From the NCBI GenBank assembly GCA_033807775.1, contig CM066320.1, positions 182,081,784 to 182,145,783 of the forward strand: a stretch of DNA of 64,000 nucleotides, in the 5' to 3' direction. The position numbers and the translations under genes are program-made. Under the pieces are notes generated by a model that was not told the origin of the DNA, did not search any database, and saw nothing but the letters and a program-made list of their open reading frames with translations. This DNA is from Saussurea involucrata (taxonomy: Eukaryota; Streptophyta; Magnoliopsida; Asterales; Asteraceae). The first letter of the stretch is position 1, and the number at the start of each line of letters is the position of its first letter. Shown here in pieces: positions 22,014 to 34,339 of the stretch.

Positions 22014-25000
22014 TTACGCATTGCGGTTTCTATCAACCCAAAATCCTTCGTTGTGGTCGGATCTCAAATAAGTTGTGTCATTAATATCAACATTTGTAGA
22101 TGGAATACCGACTGAAAATGGTGGTAGCTCGTCACATTGATCATATTCTTCCTCATCCACAACATTCTCAACACCAACTATGTGTCTTTTACCATGTAAA
22201 ACAATATGCCATTTGGAATCCTTTGGGTCCTCAATAAAGAACACTTGGGAGGCTTGTTTGGCTAGAATGAATGGTTCAGATACATAGCCGTCTCTAGAAA
22301 GGTCGACAATTGTGAAACCATCATTGTCAACTTTAACACCTCGTTGGTTTTCGACCCATTTACACTTGAACAGAGGTATACTGAAGAAACTATACTCAAG
22401 CTCCCAAATCTCTTGAATGACACCGTAATACGAGTTCTTAGCGATCCTCGATCTAGTATCATTATTCGATCTATCGTATTCTGTCGTTGTGGCTATTAGA
22501 GTTACTCCGCTATTTTGCATTGTACTTTTTTCATCTTGCTGCTTGGTATAAAATGTATATCCGTTAATGTCATAGCCCTGGTATGACGACACATCATATC
22601 TCGGACCAAACCCCAACCGCTCCACTACATGATCAACTTTTTCTCCCCCATAACTTGTTTTCACTCGATCTTTCAACCATTGTGCAAATGTTCTATTATG
22701 CTCATTTGCCAACCACTTTTCACTCTTCGATCTATTCTTTTCTTGTAACATTTTCATGTGCTCATGTATGTAAGGAGCAACAGTTGTCATGTTTTGTAAG
22801 ACGAAAAAATGTGCCTGTTGCAGTTGGTCCCGGTTCGGAACTATCTTCTTAAAACCAATCGTCCCAACCCCTCCAAGTCTTCCCTCATGGCGAGATTGTG
22901 GAATTCCAACATTTGTTACACCAGCTAGATAATCTGTACAAAAATCAATCACCTCCTCAGAAGCATATCCTTCAACGATACTGCCCTCTGGTCGATTTCT
23001 ATTTCGTACATACCCCTTTAAGAAACCCATATATCTTTCAAATGGATACATGTAACGCAGAAAAACAGGACCACATGCCTTTATTTCACCAACAATATGA
23101 GATATTAGGTGAACCATGACATCGAAAAAGGAAGGCGGAAAGTACATCTCAAGTTGACAAAGGGTGAGGATAATATCCTTCTGCCATGAATCCAACACTT
23201 CAGGATCAATCACTTTCGAATGAATCAAGTTAAAAAACAAACAAAGCTTTGTGATTGTGTGCCTGATGTGTTCTGGCAAGATCCCACGAATTGCAATGGG
23301 AATAAGGCGTGTCATTAAAACATGACAATCGTGAGACTTCATACCAAGCAATTTTAAGTCCTTTATTGACACCAACTTCTTAATATTAGCTGAATATCCA
23401 GATGGAACCTTAATACCTTGCAAACATTGACAAAATCTAGTTTTCTCGACTCTCGACAAGGTATAACAAGCTGGTGGTAGATATGTGCGACTTCCAGTTT
23501 CAACAGGAGCAAGTTGTGATCGAATTCCCATTTCAACCATGTCTCTTCGAACTTTGACCCCATCTTTCGTCTTCCCTGGAATGTTCAACAACAAGCCTAT
23601 TAAACTGTCACACACATTTTTCTCAATATGCATAACATCAAGACAATGTCGGACTTGCAAGTGCTCCCAATATGGCAAATCCCAGAAGATAGACCTCTTT
23701 TTCCATATATTCTTAGGAGGAGGTGTACCACATTTTCCAAGCACAATGTTTAGATCTTCAACTCGAGAATACACAGTTGGTCCATCCAATGGTGGCCTTA
23801 ATACTCCTTGCTCAATGTTTCCGTCAAACGCTTTCTTCAATTTACGGTATGGGTGACCCCTTGGTAGTGATCTTCGATGTCCCATGAACACATTTTTCTT
23901 ACAATTTCTTAACCTCAACGAATGTGTGTCATCTTCACATACAGGACATGCTTTCGCTCCTTTAGTACTGTATCCTGACAAATTACCGTACGCTGGAAAA
24001 TCATTTATGGTGCAAAATATCATGGCCCGCAATCGAAAATCCTCCTTACCGTACGCGTCATACACTTGAACACCTGAACTCCATAATTCTTTTAAGTCAT
24101 CAATTAACGGAGCCAAATAAACATCAATGTCGTTCCCTGGTTGTTTGGGGCCCTGAATTAATAATGACATCATGATGTATTTTCGTTTCATGCATAACCA
24201 AGGCGGAAGATTGTAAATGCATAACAGAACTAGCCATGTGCTATGACGACTGCTCATGTTTCCAAAAGGATTAATCCCGTCTGAACTAAGTCCGAACCGG
24301 ATATTTCTAATTTCATCGCCAAATTCTTCAAAATCAGAATCGATATTTCTCCATTGAGGAGAATCAGCCACATGTCTTATTTTCCCGTCTCTTTTACGCT
24401 CTTCGGCATGCCAACGTAACAATTTTGCATCTTTGGAGTTTGCGAATAATCGTTTCAGCCTTGGTACAATGGGCAAATACCACAATAATTTAGCAGGAGG
24501 ACCATTTTTCATCTCATCACTGTTTTTTTCCGCATGTTGTTTTCGCTTATACCGTGATGTACCACATCTAATACATTTATGTAGGTTTGCATACTCGTTT
24601 CGGTACAACATACAATCATTTGGACATGCGTGTATCCTTTCAATTTCCAATCCCATTGGACACATTAATTTTTTTGCTTGGTATAAAGAAACAAGCAACT
24701 CATTATCTTCTGGAAGAGACTAGTGAAACTTTTATCACTCCAACCATTGCTTGCTTTTAGGTTAAATAATTTCAAAACGACTGAAAGCTTGGTAAATTTT
24801 GTACAACCAACATACAATGGTTTTTCAGAATCCACAAACAATTGTTGAAAATCTTCATAATGCTTATCAGCAACATCATGTTCCACATCATGTAACATAT
24901 CATCTATATTATCACGACTACTATTGTCTGAATCAATATAATCATCGACATTACAATCACGACTCATGTTACGGTCATCAAATATCTCACCATGTCGTGA

Positions 25001-25225
25001 CCAAATTGTATACCCTTCCATAAACCCACGACATATCAAATGTCCTTGAATTACATGATAATCAGTAAACCTATGCAAATTATGGCAATCTTTACAAGGA
25101 CACCAAATATAACTCTCTCCATTGTTCACCCGGTTATCCTCAGCAACTTTAATAAACTCGTCCAAATGGGTCAAATAGTCAATGGTAGCGCGTGGTATTT
25201 TGTACATCCAAGTATTACGATTCAT
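22014..25225 (-). pseudogene. CACTA (En/Spm) TNP2-type transposase, one frameshift
   Basis: TNP2-type transposase, which cuts and moves CACTA elements. The start is ATG at 25225. The first 186-codon frame holds the transposase-associated domain (YIWCPCKDC, then HGE). After a frameshift near 24700 an 894-codon frame continues to 22014. In that part are a zinc-binding-like CPNDC...C.RC block (residues 25-45) and the Transposase_21 core (about 70-300) with candidate acidic residues in SSDGINPF and DVYLAPLIDD. DUF4218 follows (about 455-590, with VHLISHIV and YMYPFERYMG), then DUF4216 (about 735-830, with NGYTFYTK and YYGVI). All domains are otherwise unbroken. The frameshift region seems to lack several codons relative to the family. 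A plausible donor (GGTATTT) lies just after the stop. Confidence 0.9.
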
Positions 25226-26100
25226 CTATAATATAGTAAATAAAATATTAATGAAATGCATGCAATGCATGAATAGAATAAATGGCCGGTGGTCAATCCT
25301 AACCCACTTTTTGAATAATTTGTCTCATATATGAATACGTATAAGCAGATTGAGTATTTAAAAAAAATCATCAGCATTTCCCATTGTCTCCCCAAATATG
25401 CGTCTGAAACACATACTCGTAGGAGCAATGAGAAATATCTACCAAATTTTTCTTAAATACTTAATCGACTAATACGTATTCACATCCTAAATGAGACAAA
25501 TTATTCAAAAAGCAGTCCCAAAACGGGGACTATGTGAAAGTAATCTCTATTAGATTATTTCAGACGGGTATAAAATCTAAGTCATATGCAATGTTGTTCC
25601 TTAAGATATAGAAAATTATGTATGATCATGCAATATTGAAAAACTAAAATTCAAAATGACAAAGATTTACCTTGTTCCACTAATGAGCAAATTAATTTGA
25701 TCTTGTAATCTGATAGCTCAAATGATCCTAACATAATATAAAAACTAAACCATCAACCATATATTATTTCACATGCATGAATTATATATATATATAATAC
25801 ATGTGTGTATATATATATGTGTTATATTGGTGTGTTGTGTATGTAAGGAAATATAAACATAAACGATAAGATACTTACCTTAATAATTCTTCAAATTAAT
25901 AGATATTTGAAATGGATAGAAGAATAAATTTAATGTAGCCACCGTTTAAATTTGGAGAAATTAATTGCTTCAACACTCCACCATTTTGCAATTAATTGTT
26001 GTTTTAAAATAGATAAAACAAAGAACTTAAGAAGAAGGAGAAGTGCACAGCCGTCATGTGATATTTAACAAGAAATTAAGGCAGTATTTATTTAACCTAG
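25226..26100 (-). other. 5' leader region of the TNP2 gene
   Basis: Non-coding AT-rich DNA upstream of the transposase start. On the minus strand AGGTAAGTATC at about 25870-25880 looks like a splice donor, so a 5' leader intron is likely. I see no coding frame. Confidence 0.45.
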
Positions 26101-26103
26101 GAA

Positions 26104-26345
26104 ATTGAGCGGATAAATGCTACCCGGTTTCCTTAATGGAACCGGGTACGATTACTTTAAAAAAAAGCGGCCCTTACAACCCACCAAATAGAACCCAGTT
26201 TCCTTAATGGCACTGGGTACTATTACTTAAAAAAACGCGGCCCCTTACAATCCACCAAATAGAACCCGGGTACGATAACAACAAAACCCGGTTTTTTGGT
26301 TAACCGGGTTCTATTTAGAGGGTTGTATTAAACTTTCTGTAGTAG
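26104..26345 (-). mobile_element. CACTA right end (AACCCGGTT family)
   Basis: Ends TTTCTGTAGTAGTG at 26345; read on the minus strand this is CACTACTACAGAAAG. Inside are about 2.5 tandem units of roughly 75 bp carrying ACCCGGTTTCCTTAATGG, GGGTACGATTACTT and their inversions. The interior lies to the left, so this is probably the 5' end of the element holding the TNP2 gene. The following three bases (ACT) do not match the flank of either left end seen at 18767 or 19027. Confidence 0.75.
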
Positions 26346-26592
26346 TGACTTATGGATAAGTTGCCTAAGATGTTTTATATATATAAAAATATTTACCGCT
26401 CATTTTGTGCACCATGATGCAATTATTTACTTGCATGTTTTCTACAAACTCTCATAAACAAACAAACTCGTGTGAATCGACAAACAACTCCAATAACCAA
26501 ACATAACTAATAAGTTCAATAATTAAAAGATCGATAACGTTTTTCCTAAATAAATACAAAAGTCGGTAATAAATTCGAAAACATAAAAATAA

Positions 26593-26903
26593 AAATTAAC
26601 CTAAATCATTGTTCGCCGGGGTTGTTGAGTTGGAGTTTGCATCACTAGCAACACCGCACATACGCATTAAAGATTCTATCATCTCTCTTTGGTCGGCGAC
26701 TTCTTTTTTTTGTTTAGCGGCTTCCTTTTTTGCCTCTTCTTGCCCCTCTTTTAGTAACCGAATCTCCTCGTCGCGTTCGGCAAGTTGTCGCCGCAAATCA
26801 TCATCATTAACCGTAGACACCGTCATATAGGTTCCCTTCGTCGGACCTCTCATCCTCAGAGCTCGAACCGCCAAACAACCCATACCTCGAACAACCTTCC
26901 CTG
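26593..26903 (-). pseudogene. Terminal exon of a CACTA second gene (Transposase_24-like)
   Basis: On the minus strand a good acceptor (TTGGCAG, about 26904-26910) opens a frame of about 100 codons ending at 26596. The exon starts with VVRGMG and then has a long charged coiled coil (about residues 35-80: LRRQLAERDEEIRLLKEG, EAKKEAAKQKKE). It closes with an Asn/Thr-rich tail. A G-rich start followed by a C-terminal coiled coil is the end of the plant Ptta/En/Spm (Transposase_24) protein, which is encoded beside TNP2. Upstream exons are not recognisable. It lies outside the CACTA end at 26345, so it belongs to a different element. Confidence 0.6.
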
Positions 26904-26929
26904 CCAACGTAAAATTAAGAACTAACAAT

Positions 26930-27745
26930 CAATATGAACTCTTTCTCATATGACAAATTAACAGCCCAGATGGTGATGATGTATATCATGGAGTGCCAAA
27001 GGCTTGTCTTCCATTATCTAACAAAAAACTCACAGTTAATACAAATCTACCATCAGGAAGATTTGAAAGTTAGAATTGAATGAGAAATGCATCTCTACAA
27101 AGAGACTGAAGCCCTGTTCTTGAGTCCGACGGCCAAATCCGTCGGTAAACGATTCATGAAACAAAAGAAATATAGTAAGTTAATCGTCCAAAAACAATTC
27201 ATATATGTCAATATATGATCTTAACATGATTTTCAACATAAAAAACAATTCATGAAACAAAAGAAATATAGTAAGTTAATCGTCCAAATACCAACAACAC
27301 ATAAGCTTAACAGTTGCCAAAATTCTAGGTGGATCCATCCCTCAACAATTCCATATACGAAATTTACTATATATCATCATGTTTCGCCATACATGAAATG
27401 AAGAAAATGATATACCATGTTTAGCCATACATGAAATTTACTCTATATATCTATCTTTTCAACTTCACATGTATTTAATACTATTTTATAAAAATAACAT
27501 ATAACTAATCCTATTAACCCACGAATCTGGAAACATGAGTCTCTATAAGAATGCTAGCAATGCAATTTGATCTAGATAAGTTTTCAACTTAAATTGATAA
27601 TGAATTTACAAGACTGTTACATGTATGCAAAGAGAAATTGCAGTGGCTGAGCACCAAAAAGATACCTGATCACGGAAACCAATAAATTTATATCTGAGAC
27701 CGTCCTTAATCTGCACACCAAGCTGATTGCTCCTTGGCACCTTCA
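26930..27745. other. Non-coding CACTA-derived DNA with a direct repeat
   Basis: A segment of about 43 bp starting CAATTCATGAAACAAAAG recurs about 93 bp apart (27150 and 27244). A short CCGACGGCCAAATCCGTCGG palindrome at about 27127-27146 copies the subterminal motif seen at 19050. No gene is supported; decayed upstream exons of the neighbouring transposon gene may be present. Confidence 0.4.
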
Positions 27746-27749
27746 TCCA

Positions 27750-28575
27750 GGTTCATTCACAATAAGGCCCACCATAGTCTATTAAGAACCACTAAATCCT
27801 ATTAAGAACCATTATAGGCCAACAATACATTTTATGACTTATCAAGGCCCAATAGCACTAATGTTGACTTATTACGTGTTTGTATCCAGGTCGATACTCA
27901 TATATGCATGTGGTGTATATTGCATTCGATGAGGCCACTAAGACCCACTATAGCCTATTAAGAATCACCAAAAGCTTATTAAGAATCACCAAAAGCTTAT
28001 TAAGAACCATTGTAGGCCAATAAGACACTCCTTGTCTTATTAAGGCCCAAAAATACCAATGGTAGCTGATTACATGTGTTTGTATGCATGTGGTATGTAT
28101 TGGGCTCTATAAGATCACTAAGGCCCACCATAGTCTATTAAGAACCGCTAAATCCTATTAAGAACCATTATAGGCCAACAATACCTTTTATGACTTATCA
28201 AGGCCCAATAGCACTAATGGTTACTTATTACGTGTTTGTATCCAGGTCGGTACTCATATATGCTTGTGGTGTATATTGCATTCGATAAGACCACTAAGAC
28301 CCACTATAGCTTATTAAGAATCACCAAAAGCTTATTAAGAAACATTATAGCTCAATAAGACACTCCATGTCATATTAAGGCCCAAAAAATAACAAGGGTG
28401 GCTTATTATGTGTGTGTTTGTTTGTCTGTTTGTATGCATGTATGTATTGCATTTATACACGTGGTGTGTATTGAACTCTATAAGACCATTAATACCCACT
28501 ACAACTTATTTAGAACTACTGAAGTTTATTAAGGTCCATTATAACCCGACAAGATCTTTTATGACTTATACAATT
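27750..28575. repeat. Higher-order tandem array of AAGGCCCACTATAG units
   Basis: Units of about 175 bp contain ATTAAGAACCATTATAGGCC and TTAAGGCCCAA. They alternate in two types, so the true period is about 345 bp (for example 27770 to 28114, and 27945 to 28291). It resembles, in opposite orientation, the TTTAATGGACCGTATTGGGC array of the CACTA element at 60166. Confidence 0.8.
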
Positions 28576-28716
28576 TTTAAAAATTACACATAATTTTTAA
28601 AAAATACACATATAAAATTACACATACAATTTTTTAAAAATACACATGTTCACATCCGACTTCTTCAACTCTCGAGCACACAACATCTGAAAGAATATAG
28701 ATAATTCACAAATTGC

Positions 28717-29232
28717 GTCAACCTTAAATCGTCCGTACACGAGTTATTACATTTTCAACTACCTATATTTATCTATATTTTTTACCTTAGGCAACATAGA
28801 AACAAGAATATATGTTGCCTAAGCCAACTCTTACGCACCAAATACAATAGATTATATGTTGCCTAAGTAAAAGTAGGTATCAACCTTAAATCATCCGTAC
28901 ACAACTTATTAGATTTTCAACTACCTATATTTATTTATAATTTTTTACCTTAGGCAACATAGAAACAAGAAAATATGTTGCCTAAGATAACTTTCATTGA
29001 ATTAAAAAAAAACATTACACTACTAAGGCAACATAAGGGAAGGTGTTGCTTAAGATAGTTGAGGCAACATATATTTATTCATATGTTGCATAAGGTCTCA
29101 CTTAGGCAACATATAACTATACGTTGCCTAAGAGGAAACTTAGGCAACATATATTAGCCTTTGTTGCCTAAGCTTATCTTAAGCAACATAGGCAATTAGC
29201 CTATGTTGTCTAAGGCAACATTTGGTGTAGTG
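28717..29232 (-). mobile_element. CACTA right end (TTAGGCAACATA family)
   Basis: Ends GGTGTAGTG at 29232 and is filled with TTAGGCAACATA/TATGTTGCCTAA in both orientations. A duplication of about 158 bp (28717-28825 and 28875-28985) carries further copies. CACTACTAAGGCAACAT at 29018 could be the left end of a short 215-bp derivative, but its flank (TTA) does not match the right flank (ATG). Confidence 0.7.
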
Positions 29233-30085
29233 ATGCATACGTAAATAAATACATACATATACATAAATACATATATACATACATGCATACATTATGCAAT
29301 GTATTTGAGTATCCATGCGCTTAAAAAATTGTTTTAACAATCGAACAATCAATTGGAGATATGCTTTAAAGCTTTTTACATTGATTATGTGATTTGATCT
29401 ATCACTTCAATATATTGTATGTTTATGTGCTTTATAATCATGTCAATGTATGTCTACATGCCAAATGGAATTTAATTTTCTCGTGCTTGATCATAATTTA
29501 TATGTACTTGATGTATGTTGGATCTTTTTTTTGGAAGGGTGTCCTAGGCTATACCTAGACTAATCCCTTGGCAAATTATGACTGTAAGACATTAGCCTTG
29601 ATTAAACCTCAGTGGCCACAATTGTTGTGTATGCCTGGATTCGAACCCTGGGCATATGGATATTCCACCACATCCCCAAGGCTTTAACCGGTACGCCACA
29701 ACCCTTGTGGTTATGTATGTTGGATCTTGTGTATCATTTGTATGTTTATATACTTATTTGGTGAGAGAAATTCAAGCTTGTATGCATTTCGAGTGAGCAA
29801 TAAGAATTTTAAGTATGTGTTTGCCTATATTTTCTTGTACATGCTAATTATGCTTATGTGTTAGTTTTGTTTAATGTCGGGTTGTTTACCTACATGTATG
29901 TGCTTATGCATGATAATATGTGTTTACCTATTTGGTAAAACCCTTGATTGATGCTTCGAGGGGAGCATCTCGATAGGAGGAGCATTATAAATTTCCCTCG
30001 CCTTTTTGATTCAACAAAAGGGGGAGAGAAATTGGGTATGTCTCAAGTTATTCGCATTGTTTGTCATTATCAAAAAAGGGGTGAT
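29233..30085 (+). other. 3' internal remnant of a Copia element
   Basis: Non-coding DNA ending in a polypurine tract (AAAAAAGGGG, 30072-30081) just before an LTR starting TGTTGATG. No coding frame survives. A SINE is inserted at 29527-29712. Confidence 0.55.
29527..29712 (-). mobile_element. tRNA-derived SINE, copy 2
   Basis: Same family as 2938-3104. On the minus strand it has a box A-like region, box B as GGGTTCGAATCC, a TGGTGGAATATCC block and a short A tail. A perfect 16-bp target duplication, ATGTATGTTGGATCTT, flanks it at 29511-29526 and 29713-29728. The two copies differ by many substitutions and small indels, so they are independent insertions of a diverged family. Confidence 0.92.
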
Positions 30086-30700
30086 TGTTGATGCATGTGT
30101 ACCACATCTCTATATATAAATATATATTTGTTTTGATGATTACAAACAAAAGAAATGTTTAAGGGATTAGCAATTCTATTTGATGTGCATACTTATAAAA
30201 TACTGAGATCAAGTAGACGACCGAGTTGGGTCAAATAATCCATGAAAGTTGGTGTCTTGAGAAACGTGCCACATTACTGCAACATCCATGCCAAAAGAAG
30301 AAAGTTGAAGATTGCAATTGAAATGTGTGCCGCCAAATATTTAAAGATCAAATCCAAGCCCGGAGTTGTTATTCAAATTCTACATGATATCGAGTGATAA
30401 TTTTAAATCTCAATTTGAAAGAATTAATTTTAAAGTTTCTTTTAAAATTAAATCTCAGAAGAATTTTATAAATTTTGTATTATAAAATAAAAACGGATTT
30501 TAGTCTTGAGAGAGATCTTATAAAGTGTTTTAGTAAAATAAGAATATTCTTGATAAAATTCAATATTATTCTTAGATGAGTTTTATAAATAAAATCAAAT
30601 CTTTTGAAAATAAATCTTGAATATTTGAAAAGTCAAGATTTCAAATCTAATGACGGTGTTAAAAATTAGGTTTTCTTTTTATTATGATATGTTGCCCTTA

Positions 30701-31004
30701 GACCATGAGTATCCGTATCCAATGAACCCAATGAACCCACTTGTCACCTCAGCGCCACATCATTTTTTCTCTTTCCTACCCTCCTTACCCAAAAGTGGAG
30801 TACCAGTACCCAATGAACCCAATACTACCCACCCACACCCACCCACCTCTCAAGCTTCTTCGGGTTCACTGGGTTCACGAACCCGCACCCCTTACCCGCG
30901 CTGAACCCGCCCCCACCCCGTACCCCTACGCGATGGCAACTTCTGCTACCCGCTGTGCCACCTCGGCCTTACCCGCTGCTACCCGATGACCGCTACGGAC
31001 GGCC
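30701..31004. mobile_element. PIF/Harbinger-like MITE
   Basis: Flanked by TTA at 30698-30700 and 31005-31007, the 3-bp target of PIF/Harbinger elements. The ends GACCATGAGTATCCG and (reverse complement) GGCCGTCCGTAGCGG form an imperfect inverted repeat, 9 of 15 matching. The interior is rich in AACCCA and ACCCGC words and non-coding. Confidence 0.65.
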
Positions 31005-31024
31005 TTAGTGACAACAACATTAAA

Positions 31025-32063
31025 GTTGCGTATGGTACATGGAACATGATAGAATAGGACACGACAAAACTCATTATCCTATGTTTGGCGTGACATGGGA
31101 CGGGACAAAAATTCACTGTCCCACGTTTGGCGCGACGTGGGACAGGAACAAGAACTGGACAGGGTGAGACAAGATGGGACAAAAAGGGTATTTTTTTGTT
31201 CCACCAAAATAAGTGGAACAACGTGGGACAAAAGTGAGACAAAAACTAAAAAAATTACTGATCTACCCCCATTTGATATATAATCTTAATATGGTATTAG
31301 TCTTAAGGGTCATCACTACCCATCGTCACCGTTACCACTATCGGCGACCACCGGTAGCCACCGTTAACTACCGTCGGCCACCTCTACCTATTCCTCCACT
31401 ATAACAGCCTCCTCCACCACATCCACAACCACCGGCCCTCGCGACCTCCACCTCAACCGATCACCACCACCCATTGCCGCCACCACCACTAACGGTCACC
31501 GCCAACCACAATCGGCCACCTCCACCTTTTCCTCCAATACAACAACCTCCTTACCACTGTCCACCGCCACTATCACTACCATTGTCGAACACCTACACCT
31601 CCATCGATCACCTCCACCTATCACCTTTATCATTACATGTCGCTGCAACCATGCCTCCGCCAATTCATAAATTGAATCAAATATTATATTTTCTTCGTAT
31701 GAATTGGATTTTTTTCGAACTATCGTTAATTATTTCAGATTCTTCAATTCTATCAAATTTCATACTATTATTTTTGTATGTATTTATGTGTATGAAAATT
31801 TTGTAAATAACTAACATTGCTTTTAATTAAGTTGTTTAAATATATACTTTATTTGTGTCACTTATAACTATTATATGATATATAAAATCATCAAACAACT
31901 TTTAGAGAAAATTATCTAGTCTTGTTCTATCCAGTCCTAGTCGTACCAAACACTAGACATACACTTGTCTTGTCCAATCCTCCAGTGCAGTCCTGCCCTC
32001 TTGTCCTGTCATGTCCCGTCCTAGCCAGTACCGTCCAATCATGTCTACGTACCAAACGCTACC
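31025..32063 (-). mobile_element. Nonautonomous DNA element with GGACA repeats, copy 3
   Basis: Inverted relative to copy 1 and collinear with it along its length. From the left: GTTGCGTATGGTACATGGAAC, the GGGACA/TTGGCGTGACATGGGAC block, TTGTTCCACCAAAATA, a CCACCG-rich minisatellite (about 31310-31640), then GGACA-type repeats and GTACCAAACGCTACC. It is inserted in the LTR at 30086-33064. Confidence 0.7.
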
Positions 32064-33285
32064 TAAATGCACATAGCTGGAAAGTACATAGTAGGCATCC
32101 ACTTGGTCTATCCGGATATCCACTTGGTAAATTTATCTGACACACGATTACTTTCAACGGTCGAAAGTAACCTTTTCTGAAAAAGTGTCAATGCGGACGT
32201 CCATTTGATGTACAATGCGGACGTCCACTTGATGTACAATGCGGACGTCTACTTGAAACCGAAATTTTAAATTTTTTGTTTAAAGTAGGGTTTTTCTGCA
32301 GCTTGCAAAACAACTCATTTGGATACTTTTAGTCCAAAAATCCAAATTTCACTCTCTAGTCTTGCTCAAGAATACTTCAAGAACATCTTTATATTCTTCA
32401 AGTTTATGGTTTGATTTTCTAAATCAAGCTGCATATTTTTGAGAGATTATTATACCACTACTTGATCATCATTGTAAGTTCTTTTTACTGTAAGTGTTTG
32501 AGTAAACATTTCATATTCCCCAATCTTTGGATTAGAGTCGTTCATATATTTTAAAGTGTTTAAACACTTGTGTTAGGTTTGAGAAGTTTTTTTCTCCCTA
32601 CATTAATCCTTTGAGATTTATCATCTTTATGTGATGTTTGAGTTATATCTCCCTACACCTATCACCCTTGAGTGATTTTCCCATTTGTGAAAAGTTTGAG
32701 TGTTGTTCCTTATACAAAAGGTTGAGTGTTTCATATTTTCTTTGTAAGATTGATTTGTACGGTTTTGTTCTACCATAAAAAACAACAATTGCTAAGTGCC
32801 TCGAGAAGAGTCTCTGTGTAGACTAGCCCCTAAGTTTGGGGTGAACTACGTAAATCTTGTGTAACGTATCTCTTTCTTATATTTTTACATTGTTCTATTT
32901 ATGGTGATTTGTTGTTTGTAAATGTTATATTGAGGGTTTTTGGTAGTTTAATCTTTATGCTCAAACAATCACTTCCGTTTTATGATTGTTTGAGTCGGTT
33001 AAGTTTTTTCAAAGCATTAACTTTTTTCGATCCTTACAACCTCTCCCCCAAGGTTGCACTTACAAAAACGTTTAGGTCTTATCTTTTAATCAAAAATTGG
33101 CGAAATACAACAAAAACTGAAGTGAAACAAATTATACGAAAAAATTGATCATTTTATTATATTTAATTTGTCATCCATTTTGTTATATTTTTTGATCTTT
33201 TTTTTATTGCTATTCGGTTCTTTTTTTTCAAGCTTCTCCCTTGATCTTTACCCTATATGTATATATAAACATATATACATATATA

Positions 33286-34273
33286 GGGTCCCCTTCTTTT
33301 GCTAACCAACCTATTGGTACTAACCATGCTAACCAACCATTGACCAATCAGATTGCTCCTTTTATTTATGTTCATTTACACGCCAACAAGGGTAAAATGG
33401 GTATCATTTTAATTTCCACTTTCCTATTTTCTTCCATATTTATCTCACATTTAATAACTGATTCTACATTCCTATTTTATATCCAATTTTTCCTCTTAAT
33501 TAGTAAATGTAGTTATCTAATCCATGAATTTCGAATTATATTAATTCAAAATATATTTTAATATCAAACAAGATATGTAAATTCAGATATGGTATTCGAT
33601 TAATACATTTTTTCTATAATTCTGTTCTTTGAGACAGTGTGCATATATGCAGATGTGCACAATTTTTATCAAAGCCAACGATTGAACACCAATTTTTATC
33701 GAACCTTCGATTGAACCCCAACTTTATCGAACATTAACAGTGCCACAGTGGTCGATTGAACCCCAATTGTTTCGAACATTAACAGTAGTCGATTGATATT
33801 AGCTTAACAGTCGATTGAACCCTAACTTTTTCGACCTTAACAGTTATAGATTGAACCCTAATTTTTATCGAACATACCTCTCATAACTTCGTTCCAGCCA
33901 TGCTTGTCGCTTGAAATTAGCTTCCAATATCGTCTTGATCTCCTTCGAAAATCTCGTTGATCGAAAATATGAATAGAGGCTTTGTTGATTTTGTTCGATA
34001 ATGTCGTGGATTTTGGTTGAAGATACCCACGATTTCTTTTTTTGGAAGAGATGCGATAACCATTACCTGATAATTAGGTGATTCCATTTTTAATATTTGT
34101 TGTTTTGGACAAAAATGCCCCTCTGCACTTATGCACATATGTCAACCTTCTCTTTTTTAATTTTGGATAATATTATAATTATTGATTTAATTATAACAGT
34201 TGATCTTAATAATCTATGGTTGTGATCGGTTAGCACGGTTAGTACCAATGGGTTGGTTAGCAAAAGAAGGGGA

Positions 34274-34276
<3 letters not shown>
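33286..34276. mobile_element. TIR element of about 1 kb, GTCCCCTTCTTTTGC ends
   Basis: The first roughly 48 bp, starting GGGTCCCCTTCTTTTGCTAA, reappear as the reverse complement at the right end (about 34225-34276), including ATTGGTACTAACC, with few mismatches. The interior has ATCGAAC/TTGAACCC repeats (33650-33880) and no transposase. Both ends abut dinucleotide tracts (TA on the left, CA on the right), which hides any target duplication. It is a MITE or nonautonomous MULE-like element. Confidence 0.75.

Positions 34277-34277
<1 letters not shown>

Positions 34278-34311
<34 letters not shown>
34278..34311. repeat. (CA)n microsatellite
   Basis: About 17 CA units, lying exactly between two inverted-repeat elements. 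Confidence 0.95.
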
Positions 34312-34339
34312 GCAGCGGATAATTCCGCACGTGGTCTGC

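Larger units (their letters stand above)
30086..33064 (+). repeat. Copia LTR, interrupted by two DNA elements
   Basis: Begins TGTTGATGCATG after a polypurine tract. It is split by a PIF MITE (30701-31004) and a GGACA-repeat element (31025-32063), then continues to about ...GGTTGCACTTACA at 33064. Without the insertions it is about 1.6 kb. Three 24-bp units (AATGCGGACGTCCACTTGAT type) lie at about 32190-32258. The right boundary is tentative because no target duplication or second LTR is available. Confidence 0.6.

Noticed and set aside
22583..23856. Plus-strand frames opposite the TNP2 gene
   Set aside because: They are shadow frames of the transposase on the other strand.
29018..29232. A complete 215-bp CACTA MITE
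   Set aside because: Both ends look right, but the flanking triplets (TTA and ATG) differ and the subterminal repeats continue to the left of 29018, so a larger element is at least as likely.
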